Part shown: piece by piece, positions 1 through 5,972 of the stretch
Position numbering within the stretch: position 1 is the first letter of the stretch
Layout: each line of letters opens with the position of its first letter
Assembly (NCBI GenBank): GCA_020720945.1
Contig: DYNR01000033.1
Coordinates: 1-13,713 of the forward strand
Direction: 5' to 3'
Source: Chthoniobacter flavus
GTDB taxonomy: Bacteria; Verrucomicrobiota; Verrucomicrobiia; Chthoniobacterales; DYNR01
DNA: 13,713 nt
The notes under the pieces: model-generated
Seen by the model: only the letters and a program-made list of their open reading frames with translations
Database searches by the model: none
Told to the model about the DNA's origin: nothing
Made by a program: the position numbers and the translations under genes

Positions 1-33
1 AAGCGTCGTGTTTTTCAAGAAAGGGGTATTTCA

Positions 34-181
34 CCTGAATCCGTGAGATAACTGCCGTGAATCTCTGCAATCAATTGGGCTGCAAAGGCTTGGAAAAACC
101 AGGGGTATTCCTTGGTTTTTTCCAAATCTTTTCGCTCCAATGCCTTACAGAGCTTCTTTGCATTTATCTCACGGATTCAGG
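34..181 (+). repeat. MITE-like inverted-repeat element, left copy
   Basis: This 148-bp element begins with CCTGAATCCGTGAGAT and ends with the exact reverse complement of those 16 bases. Its reverse complement aligns over almost its full length with 2009-2167. Shared internal blocks include GTGAATCTCTGCAATCAATT near 55-76, GGTATTCCTTGG near 105, and a block near 135-165 containing TTACAGA and CTTCTTTGC. A central arm pair (TTGGAAAAA near 91 and TTTTTTCCAA near 115) can form a hairpin. It encodes no transposase and has no obvious target-site duplication, so it fits a non-autonomous element moved in trans, or a large intergenic palindromic repeat. The family is not recognised. Confidence 0.75.
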
Positions 182-189
182 GAATCCTA

Positions 190-229
190 CTGAATTACAA
201 AACCCAAAAATCGTTTTCTCGTTTTTCGC
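190..229 (-). pseudogene. Truncated abiEi antitoxin start, 13 codons
   Basis: Read on the minus strand from 229, the frame encodes KNEKTIFGFCNS after a GCG codon. This is nearly identical to the first residues (KNDKTIFAFCNS) of the intact antitoxin at 1242-1877, whose first codon is GTG. The start codon has therefore been lost (GTG to GCG), and after Ser13 the frame runs through VGF into the adjacent repeat element (PESVR) and stops. No continuation of the antitoxin is seen between the element and the left edge. It is a non-functional leftover of a duplicated or rearranged AbiE module. Confidence 0.6.
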
Positions 230-302
230 TTTAGAAAATTAACAAAAACGCTAATCATTGCAAGCGATTTTGATTTTAAAAGAATCCCAGAGCGTCCTAT
301 AA
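190..302 (-). repeat. 113-bp direct repeat, left copy (old abiEi promoter and 5' end)
   Basis: This stretch matches 1838-1950 with scattered substitutions and small indels, in the same orientation, 1648 bp apart. A 22-base block (250-271, containing AATCATTGCAAGCG) is identical in both. In the right copy the repeat covers the upstream region and first 13 codons of the abiEi antitoxin, so the left copy is the remnant of a second antitoxin start. It begins 8 bp inside the left MITE-like element. Together with 34-181 it accounts for most of the gene-free stretch 1-357; positions 303-357 show nothing recognisable. Confidence 0.7.
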
Positions 303-357
303 GAGACTGGCGGAGGGGGCTTGCTCGACGGGTTCGATCAAAATCATCGTCTCCAGA

Positions 358-1248
358 TCAAATAGTTACACCCTCTTCAAGAGCTGCTAAAAAATTCTCT
401 TTGCTTAATAAAACCCCCTCTTCCGGCTTTTCGAGATACTTTCGGATTTGCTCGGAAATATCGGAAGGGAAGTCCGTTTTTTCAATTTTTTCCCTGAGTT
501 TGTTTTTCCAGTCTTGGACATCCCATTCAACAAAGCCTGCTATGCGTGCATTTTGCTTGATGCAAGCCTGCAAATAAGCGTTATTTGGTTCGACTGGCAC
601 GCCTTCTGGCTTTCCGCAATACCACAGCCAATCGTACCAATCTCGACCCTTTACAAAAGGGCGAAAAAGAAGAGCAGCAACCTTTCCCGCCATAAGAGTA
701 GGTAAATCGTGATGCCGTAGAGTGAATTGCTCGGGGGATTGGATGAGCGAGGTTTCGCTTTTCTGAAACGGAGGCGGGTTACTATCCGACTCTAAAATAA
801 TACTTATTTTCTGGTCAGACATATTTGACAACCTCGCCTCTTTTAGTATACCAGCAAACTGCATTTTAACCTTTTCAACAGGACTCCCTGAAACGCCTGG
901 ACTACATTTTGCGGAAACAGAATAGCCCATCTTTTCTACTTTTTTGATAATATTAGGGGCTAATCGATGAAGCGACTCTCCGCCTGTTTGTTCGAAATCT
1001 AAATCTTCGCTGAATCTATAAAACCCTTTTCTAGTTTTACTGAAATTTAAATCTTCGCTGAATCGTTGGTGGCGGAAAAGAAAACGCAACGCACACCCGC
1101 CCATAAACGAGTGATTATCAAAAAAAATCCCTTCGGACATTACTTTTAGAATAGTCGCCTGCAACCCTTCTCGCAAAACATTCATCCGGAGATTCGGGAT
1201 CGAATCGGGAACCTGCATCGCTCTATAAATCGCTTCTTCTTTCAACAT
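358..1248 (-). CDS. abiEii: AbiEii/AbiGii-type nucleotidyltransferase toxin
   Basis: This is the predicted toxin of a type IV (AbiE-like) toxin-antitoxin and abortive-infection pair, a DNA-polymerase-beta-fold nucleotidyltransferase. Family signs, numbered from the upstream ATG at 1260, are MGGCALRFLF (Gly54-Gly55) followed by RFSEDL, the substrate-binding-like KISIILESDSNPP, and the C-terminal block LMAGKVAALLFRPFVKGRDWYDW. I chose ATG 1248 because GGAG lies 6 bases before it and MLKEEA is a typical family start; ATG 1260 adds four residues (MECC). It overlaps the end of the upstream antitoxin by 7 bases, the usual antitoxin-first order. Oddity: the catalytic motif is present twice, 16 residues apart, as RFSEDLNF (Asp70, Asn72) and RFSEDLDF (Asp86, Asp88), from a partial in-frame tandem duplication. 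The copy at the normal distance from Gly-Gly has Asn in place of the second acidic residue, so activity is uncertain. Confidence 0.85.
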   Translation of the reverse strand: MLKEEAIYRAMQVPDSIPNLRMNVLREGLQATILKVMSEGIFFDNHSFMGGCALRFLFRHQRFSEDLNFSKTRKGFYRFSEDLDFEQTGGESLHRLAPNIIKKVEKMGYSVSAKCSPGVSGSPVEKVKMQFAGILKEARLSNMSDQKISIILESDSNPPPFQKSETSLIQSPEQFTLRHHDLPTLMAGKVAALLFRPFVKGRDWYDWLWYCGKPEGVPVEPNNAYLQACIKQNARIAGFVEWDVQDWKNKLREKIEKTDFPSDISEQIRKYLEKPEEGVLLSKENFLAALEEGVTI

Positions 1249-1877
1249 ACAACACTCCATGATTCAGCATCCTCAGAGATGCCTTCAATAATTTTTAACA
1301 CCATTCTTGAAACTCTAGCAACATTCATTTTCTCCGCAAACTCTTGGAGCAATTCAACATTTACGCAATCGGACTGAATGCGCAACTCTGTCTCAATCTG
1401 TTCGTAAGGCATTTCACGGCGGCTGAGATAAATCCAGTCTAAAAGAGCCTTTTCCGATGTCGCAATCAAAGCCCCATCTTCACACCGTTCGCACCCCCAA
1501 AACTTATCGGGAGCGATCTGCTGGTAAGAATACCGCCCAAAACTATTTTCTTTCCGGCTAGGGAACCCCGTAGTAACACTCGTAAACTCGCAAACCATTT
1601 CAGGAATAACCCCCCGATACGCCATTGCCCAAATTCCGCTCAAGTAAGAAGGCTCTACAATAAGATTAGCCAACCGATGAGGAGGTAGCGCAACTTTACG
1701 AATTTTGCTGTTTAATGTATAAACACCGCGTTTAATTGGGATGATCAACCCTTCGTTGACTTTACGGCAGAGAGAAACAGATGCGCTTGCCCCTCTCAAC
1801 CCAGAAATCATCTCGTACTGCCGTTTTGTAAACACCTCTGAATTACAAAACGCAAAAATCGTTTTATCGTTTTTCAC
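1242..1877 (-). CDS. abiEi: AbiEi-like antitoxin / transcriptional autoregulator
   Basis: This 211-residue protein is placed and built like an AbiEi antitoxin. An N-terminal winged-helix-like region (about residues 1-75; FTKRQYEMISGLRG, then VNEGLIIPIKRGVYTLN) is followed by a core with SYLSGIWAMAYRGVIPE, FTSVTTGF and ATSEKALLDWIYLSRR, the last matching the family pattern of ATPEKALLDLIY. AbiEi proteins neutralise the AbiEii toxin without stable binding and often repress their own promoter. The start is GTG at 1877: an in-frame TAA lies three codons upstream, and the next candidate, Met22, would cut the DNA-binding region. No clear Shine-Dalgarno precedes it. The first 13 codons and upstream region are duplicated at 190-302. 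It is AT-richer than the genes to the right, consistent with acquisition. Confidence 0.82.
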   Translation of the reverse strand: MKNDKTIFAFCNSEVFTKRQYEMISGLRGASASVSLCRKVNEGLIIPIKRGVYTLNSKIRKVALPPHRLANLIVEPSYLSGIWAMAYRGVIPEMVCEFTSVTTGFPSRKENSFGRYSYQQIAPDKFWGCERCEDGALIATSEKALLDWIYLSRREMPYEQIETELRIQSDCVNVELLQEFAEKMNVARVSRMVLKIIEGISEDAESWSVVC

Positions 1878-1950
1878 TTCAGAAGATTAACGCGACAGCT
1901 AATCATTGCAAGCGATTTTTAATTTAAAAACACAGCCGTCCCATAGGAAG
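1838..1950 (-). repeat. 113-bp direct repeat, right copy (abiEi start and upstream region)
   Basis: This is the intact counterpart of 190-302. It spans codons 1-13 of abiEi and about 73 bp upstream. The best conserved part is an identical 22-base block at 1898-1919, upstream of the coding start, which suggests a promoter or operator. The two copies are in the same orientation, so recombination between them would delete abiEi and abiEii together. Confidence 0.7.
1884..1911 (-). promoter_or_regulatory. Candidate abiE promoter
   Basis: On the minus strand, TTGCAA (1911-1906) and TAATCT (1889-1884) are separated by 16 bases. The -10-like box ends six bases before the GTG start, which would give a leaderless or nearly leaderless message. 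The left direct repeat has the same arrangement (TTGCAA, 16 bases, TAATTT). The match to the sigma-70 consensus is weak; conservation between the two copies is the main argument. Confidence 0.3.
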
Positions 1951-2005
1951 AAAGGATAGCGTGCGTAGCAGGGCGAAAAGCGAGTGAAACAGATCGGTTT
2001 TTGAA

Positions 2006-3541
2006 CTACCTGAATCCGTGAGATAAACGCAAAGAAGATCTGTAAGACAATGGAGCGGAAGGACTTGGAAAAAAACCAAGGAATACCCTCTCAAGTCTTT
2101 TGCGTCTTTTTTTTAAGCCTTTGCAGTCCAATTGATTGCAGAGATTCACTGATCTCACGGATTCAGGATTCTGTGAGGATTCAGTGCTTTTTTTCCACAA
2201 TCGGCCTCCCATCAAAAATGCGGCAATGCACAGGCCCGTTGCAAGGCCACCCCAAACTCCTTCTGGACCTGCCCCGAACAAAAACGCCATTGCCCATGAC
2301 ATTGGCAACGCAACGCCCCAGTAAATAAAGTAAGTCCAAATCAGCGGAACCCGCACATCTCCCATGCCCCGCAAACATCCGACTGCCACGACTTGCACCC
2401 CGTCGCATATCTGAAAAAAACTGGCGATCACGAGCAGGCGAACGGCCAAGGCGATCACTCCTGCGTCATCGACAAACAAGAGGGAAATCTCTTTTCCAAA
2501 GAAAATAAAAATCAGGGCACCTCCTCCCATCGATGCCGCCGCAAGCGCAACGCCGCCCAGCGAAATCGGGCGGACTCGGCACCGTTCTCCCGCCCCTACC
2601 GCATGGCCGACCCGCACGCTCATGGCGATGGATACCCCTAGCGGAAACATGAATGTCGTCGCGATGCAAGTCATTGCAATTTGGTGCGCGGCAAGGGCTT
2701 GCACGCCAAACCAGCCCATCATCAAACTGGCCAAAGCGAACGCGCCCACTTCCCCTAAAACCTGGAATGCCGAGGGGAACCCCAGCCTTGCCATGGAAGG
2801 GAAATGCCCGAGCACCTTTTGAAAATCAAAAGACCGCGGGAGGTAATCCCTGTAAAAATTCCCTCGGAACAAAAGAAAAAAAAGAACGGCGGCAGCGGCC
2901 AAACGAGACAAAAAAGTTGCGATTCCCGCTCCGGTAAGCCCCAGTGCCGGAGAGCCCAAGTTCCCGTAAATGAAAACCCAGTTCAGGGCCACATTCAAAG
3001 CCACGCTGCCAATCACGACCCAAAAAGGCATCCACGGACGCGATAGCGCTTCCGAGAAAAACTTTCCGCTCGTCAGCACCAGCGCGGGAAAAACAGACAG
3101 GGCGAGCATCACCAAAAATCCTCTGGACTCTTGGACGAGTTCTGCCGGTTGTCCGAGTTTTTCGTAAAACGGCAAGCCCGCCAAAATCAGGCCAGCCAAC
3201 AGGGCGGATAGAACGGCGGCAAAAACTGTGCCCGCGTAAAAAATTTCGCCGGTTTCCTTCTTTTTTCCTGCACCGAACGCCCTCGATGCGCAGACGGAAA
3301 CGCAGGACATCGCCCCGAATCCGAAGACGAAAAAAACCATCGTTACCGTGTTTGCAAATGCGCACGCAGCCAGCGCGGTCACCCCCACTTTTCCCACCAT
3401 GATGCTGTCTGCCCAGCCCATCAACATCTGCCCGAAAAATCCCGCGACCATCGGGAACGCCATTTTGCTTGTCGCTGGAAGCTCTTCTAGCCAAGAGGGT
3501 TGCAACGGTTTTTTTTCAGGAGCTGCCAAGTTGTTTTTCAC
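2006..3541 (-). CDS. MATE-family multidrug/cation antiporter with repeat-derived C-terminus
   Basis: This is an inner-membrane exporter that uses an Na+ or H+ gradient to expel drugs or metabolites. About twelve hydrophobic segments fill residues 27-450. MATE hallmarks include KMAFPMVAGFFGQMLMGWAD followed by SIMVGK at the first helix, GLTGAGIATFLSRL in the middle, ALAAHQIAM at the start of the second half, and CLRGMGDVRVPL near the end. I chose GTG 3541 because GGGGGAG lies 4 bases upstream; a TTG at 3592 would add 17 residues but has no ribosome site. From this start the protein has 511 residues. The last 53 (PESVRSVNLCNQLDCKG onward) are encoded by the repeat 2009-2167, and removing them leaves about 458, the usual MATE length. 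The tail is Arg/Ser-rich and lacks membrane segments. The substrate cannot be predicted. Confidence 0.9.
   Translation of the reverse strand: MKNNLAAPEKKPLQPSWLEELPATSKMAFPMVAGFFGQMLMGWADSIMVGKVGVTALAACAFANTVTMVFFVFGFGAMSCVSVCASRAFGAGKKKETGEIFYAGTVFAAVLSALLAGLILAGLPFYEKLGQPAELVQESRGFLVMLALSVFPALVLTSGKFFSEALSRPWMPFWVVIGSVALNVALNWVFIYGNLGSPALGLTGAGIATFLSRLAAAAVLFFLLFRGNFYRDYLPRSFDFQKVLGHFPSMARLGFPSAFQVLGEVGAFALASLMMGWFGVQALAAHQIAMTCIATTFMFPLGVSIAMSVRVGHAVGAGERCRVRPISLGGVALAAASMGGGALIFIFFGKEISLLFVDDAGVIALAVRLLVIASFFQICDGVQVVAVGCLRGMGDVRVPLIWTYFIYWGVALPMSWAMAFLFGAGPEGVWGGLATGLCIAAFLMGGRLWKKSTESSQNPESVRSVNLCNQLDCKGLKKRRKRLERVFLGFFPSPSAPLSYRSSLRLSHGFR
2009..2167 (-). repeat. MITE-like inverted-repeat element, right copy
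   Basis: This 159-bp element has the same 16-bp terminal inverted repeats (CCTGAATCCGTGAGAT) as 34-181 and lies in the opposite orientation, so the pair brackets the AbiE genes. Compared with the left copy it has an A-rich insertion near 2090-2120 on the minus-strand reading and single-base indels. Just outside its right end (2168-2182) is a partial echo of the terminus (minus strand CTGAATCCTCACAG). It is read through by the MATE gene: 159 bp is exactly 53 codons and the TAG stop lies immediately past its end. Confidence 0.75.
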
Positions 3542-3596
3542 GGCGCTCCCCCTGCGGTGCAGGAGATTCCCCGCGAGGCAGTCCCTCGCCAAAAGG

Positions 3597-3634
3597 AAAA
3601 AATTACGCCTTTCCCTTTGTCCCAGAAAAAAGGC
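3597..3634 (-). terminator. Putative rho-independent terminator after the GH1 gene
   Basis: Just past the TAA of the GH1 gene, the minus strand reads GCCTTTTTT, a ten-base loop, then GGGAAAGGC, and shortly after it a run of six T. The nine-pair stem includes three G-U pairs. The plus strand also has a T-rich run after the same stem, so it could act in both directions, although no plus-strand gene ends here. Confidence 0.5.
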
Positions 3635-3637
3635 ATT

Positions 3638-5011
3638 TTATTTTTTTGGGGCGGTGGCGGTCGGGTTGTATTCCGCCCGGAGGTTCCCGTAGGTGCGGAT
3701 CATCTCCGCAAAAAATTTTCCCGAAGGCTCGATTTTGCGGACTTTGCTTTGCGGGTCCACGACGCTCATCCCAAATTTCGGGACAAAGCCTTCCGTCCAT
3801 TCGTAGTTGTCGATCAGCGTCCACGCAAAATAGCCGCGGACATCATAGCCGTCCGACATCGCCAGGCGGACTTGGTTGATGTGGTCCCTCATGTATTTGA
3901 CCCGCTTCATTTCGTTCTGCGTCCCGACCCCGTTTTCCACTACCACCATCGGTTTTTTGTAGCGGTCCGAGACTTGTTTGATGATTTCGTAAATGCCACG
4001 GGGGTCGATCTTCCAGCCCATTTGCGTGTAGTTGATCGACATTTCCCCGCGGCCTTGGTTGAGCAAATCCGGTATGTCTGCGTCCTGGCTGTAGTAGTAG
4101 TTGATGCCGATCAAATCGCACACATCGTAAATTTTGTCGAGGTGGTCATAGTTCTGGCGCAGCATCATGTTGTAGGTGCAAAGGGTCGGGTCCTTCCAGA
4201 TGTTCGGGCGCCAGGTTGGCAAGGAGTGGACGCTCATGACGAGGGCATCGGGGCGTTCTTTCCGGATGATTCCTGCAGCGACACGGAAGTTGTCGGCGGC
4301 GGCAGCCATCGCCTTTTTGTAGCTCCACGGGCGCAGTAGCAACCCGGGAGGCCAGTGGCCCGCCAGCCAGCCCAACTGCACGGCTCCATTCGGTTCGTTC
4401 TGTGGGATAAACACTCGGACATGGGGTTTGAGAGCGCGCACCATCTTGGTCACAAACTGTTCCCATGCAAGGGCTTCCTCGGGGTGCAAGAAGTTGACAT
4501 CCGGTTTTTTTACGCCGTCGTATAGCCAGCTCGGGAAGGTGAAATGCCAGAGCGTCACGACGGGTTCGATCCCCGCTTCTTTGAGTTTCCTTGCCGATTC
4601 CGCATATTGCCGGATGGCGGCTTCGTTGTATTCGCCGCGCTTGGGTTCGACTCTCGCCCACTCGATGCTGAAGCGGAAATGGTTCACGCCCATTTTTTTC
4701 ACAACCGCCAAATCTTGGTCGAAGTTTGACCAGGAGTAAGTCGCGTGATCGCCGCGGACGGGTGCCTTCTTTTCCTTCATGGCAAAAATGTCCCAGTCCG
4801 TCAGGAAGTAGCCGGGGCTTCCCGGAGCCATTCCGCGGTCTTCGTTCTGGTAGCTGCTGGTGGAAGTCCCCCACCAAAACGGACCCGTTTTGACGGTGGA
4901 AGATTTTTCGGCTTGCGCCTGAGAAATCTGGGGCGGTTTTGGTGCCGTCACGCAACCGCCCAGCAACAGCGCGGCGACGGTCAGGATCGAAGAGAGGGTT
5001 TTCTTTTTCAT
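3638..5011 (-). CDS. Glycoside hydrolase family 1 (beta-glucosidase-like) lipoprotein
   Basis: This retaining glycosidase has the GH1 barrel and probably cleaves beta-linked glucosides or galactosides outside the cytoplasm. Numbered from ATG 5011 (457 residues): signal peptide 1-19 with lipobox LLGGC and lipid-accepting Cys20; glycone-site Gln55 in SSYQNED; FRFSIEWARVEP at 113-123; His156 in WHFTFP; acid/base Glu206 in QNEPN; nucleophile Glu359 in VVVENG; and the aglycone loop AWTLIDNYEWTEGF near 397-410. The frame stays open upstream to 5158, but only the 5011 start gives a proper lipoprotein signal, and the extra stretch would overlap the divergent gene at 5068. No Shine-Dalgarno precedes it. 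GH1 enzymes are mostly cytoplasmic, so a lipid-anchored form suggests polysaccharide or oligosaccharide use in the periplasm or at the outer membrane. Substrate specificity is not readable. Confidence 0.9.
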   Translation of the reverse strand: MKKKTLSSILTVAALLLGGCVTAPKPPQISQAQAEKSSTVKTGPFWWGTSTSSYQNEDRGMAPGSPGYFLTDWDIFAMKEKKAPVRGDHATYSWSNFDQDLAVVKKMGVNHFRFSIEWARVEPKRGEYNEAAIRQYAESARKLKEAGIEPVVTLWHFTFPSWLYDGVKKPDVNFLHPEEALAWEQFVTKMVRALKPHVRVFIPQNEPNGAVQLGWLAGHWPPGLLLRPWSYKKAMAAAADNFRVAAGIIRKERPDALVMSVHSLPTWRPNIWKDPTLCTYNMMLRQNYDHLDKIYDVCDLIGINYYYSQDADIPDLLNQGRGEMSINYTQMGWKIDPRGIYEIIKQVSDRYKKPMVVVENGVGTQNEMKRVKYMRDHINQVRLAMSDGYDVRGYFAWTLIDNYEWTEGFVPKFGMSVVDPQSKVRKIEPSGKFFAEMIRTYGNLRAEYNPTATAPKK

Positions 5012-5067
5012 ACGGGAAGAATTTAGGCTTGGTATTCCCCTGCAAAAAATCATAAATAGTTGACGAA

Positions 5068-5928
5068 ATGAAGAAGATTCTCGGTTTATTGTCATTGTCT
5101 CTGTTGCTGTTGCTGTTGCTCCCGGACCTCTCTGCGTCCCCTCTTTCCGCTCCTGCATCGAAAGTCGGAAACGATGTCGTTTTGCTTTACAGCGGAGAAA
5201 AAATCGCGGGACGCATCCTTTCCCAAAACAAAAAAACCGTGATCATGATGGCGGACTCCGGTCATTTGGTGATTCCAAAGCACGACATCCAGCGGATTTA
5301 CGACGATTCGGAAGGGCACCTCGCTTTCACCGATTTGCTTCCGAAAAAAGGTTCCTTCCCTCCTTGGTGGGTCCCTGCTTACGATCTTTTTTTCATGGAC
5401 TGGCTCAAAACTTTTGAGCAAATCCCCGCTACGGTCATCGAATCTGGGGAACTCAAAAATGTCCCTTATTTGTCTTTCCGTGCGAACAAAGATTTCGAGT
5501 TGAACATCTACGGGGATCCCGAACATCCTGCCGGTTTGGAAATCGGCGTTTACGGTCGTCGTCGCTCGGATCCCGAAACCCAAAAAATGTTACGCGAGTT
5601 CATGACTTCTTACCTCCACAGCATGAAAGAAATCCGTGCGTTGGAAAGCCTTCCGGCATCGGGTGGGCGAGTTTCGGTGGACGGCATGACCTTGGCCATT
5701 CTTCCGCCCGACTCCGAGGATGCTTACGGTGGCTGGTGGGTATCGCTCTGCTATCCCAAGGCGTTAGCAAAGGCGAAAGTGCCTGATTCAAAACTAGATG
5801 CGGTCACGCAAACCCATGCCGAAATTGTTCAAAAAACGGCGTCTGCCACTTCTTGGGATAAAAAGGACATGGAAAAATCCCAGAAAAAACTGGCGAAGAA
5901 AACCTCGCGTTTGATTTACCAGCAATAG
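5068..5928 (+). CDS. Secreted protein of unknown function
   Basis: I do not recognise the family of this 286-residue protein. A signal peptide is clear: MKKILGLL followed by a Leu run and likely cleavage near Ala24 (SAS) or Ala31 (APA). Part of the Leu run is encoded by three tandem CTGTTG units at 5101-5118, a possible length-variable tract. Residues about 34-78 (VVLLYSGEKIAGRIL, then HLVIPKHDIQRI) resemble the small beta-barrel pattern found in many PVC-group secreted proteins, with a strand, a short turn at Gly-Glu, and an IP-x-x-x-I end. The middle is Trp/Tyr-rich (PPWWVPAYDLFFMDW, GGWWVSLCYP), and the last 40 residues are Lys-rich and charged. It is transcribed divergently from the GH1 gene, with 56 bp between the start codons. 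There is no Shine-Dalgarno. It probably resides in the periplasm or envelope. Confidence 0.7.
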   Translation: MKKILGLLSLSLLLLLLLPDLSASPLSAPASKVGNDVVLLYSGEKIAGRILSQNKKTVIMMADSGHLVIPKHDIQRIYDDSEGHLAFTDLLPKKGSFPPWWVPAYDLFFMDWLKTFEQIPATVIESGELKNVPYLSFRANKDFELNIYGDPEHPAGLEIGVYGRRRSDPETQKMLREFMTSYLHSMKEIRALESLPASGGRVSVDGMTLAILPPDSEDAYGGWWVSLCYPKALAKAKVPDSKLDAVTQTHAEIVQKTASATSWDKKDMEKSQKKLAKKTSRLIYQQ

Positions 5929-5972
5929 CCGCAACCAGTACAACCAGTTCTTGCAGTTTCTTTTTTTCTCTT

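Noticed and set aside
1..33. End of an upstream gene entering at the left edge
   Set aside because: All three plus-strand frames are open over so short a stretch that no gene can be assigned.
34..181. Integron attC site or CRISPR repeat
   Set aside because: There is no integrase, no attC core motifs and no regularly spaced short repeats; only two copies exist and they are inverted.
57..242. 61-codon plus-strand frame starting at GTG inside the left repeat
   Set aside because: It is repeat sequence. The right copy shares NLCNQL and VFLGFF, but single-base indels put the rest in another frame, so there is no conserved protein.
3541..3592. Upstream TTG start for the MATE gene
   Set aside because: There is no ribosome site, and the added 17 residues are Arg/Cys-rich and unlike MATE starts; GTG 3541 has GGGGGAG upstream.
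3500..4339. 279-codon plus-strand frame opposite the MATE start and GH1 gene
   Set aside because: It is antisense to well-supported GH1 coding sequence, with no recognisable domain.
5029..5058. TTGGTA - 18 bp - TAAATA as a promoter for the secreted protein
   Set aside because: The match is too weak and sits only about ten bases before the ATG; it is not distinguishable from chance.
5012..5158. N-terminal extension of the GH1 gene to 5158
   Set aside because: It would bury the lipoprotein signal inside the protein and overlap the divergent gene at 5068.
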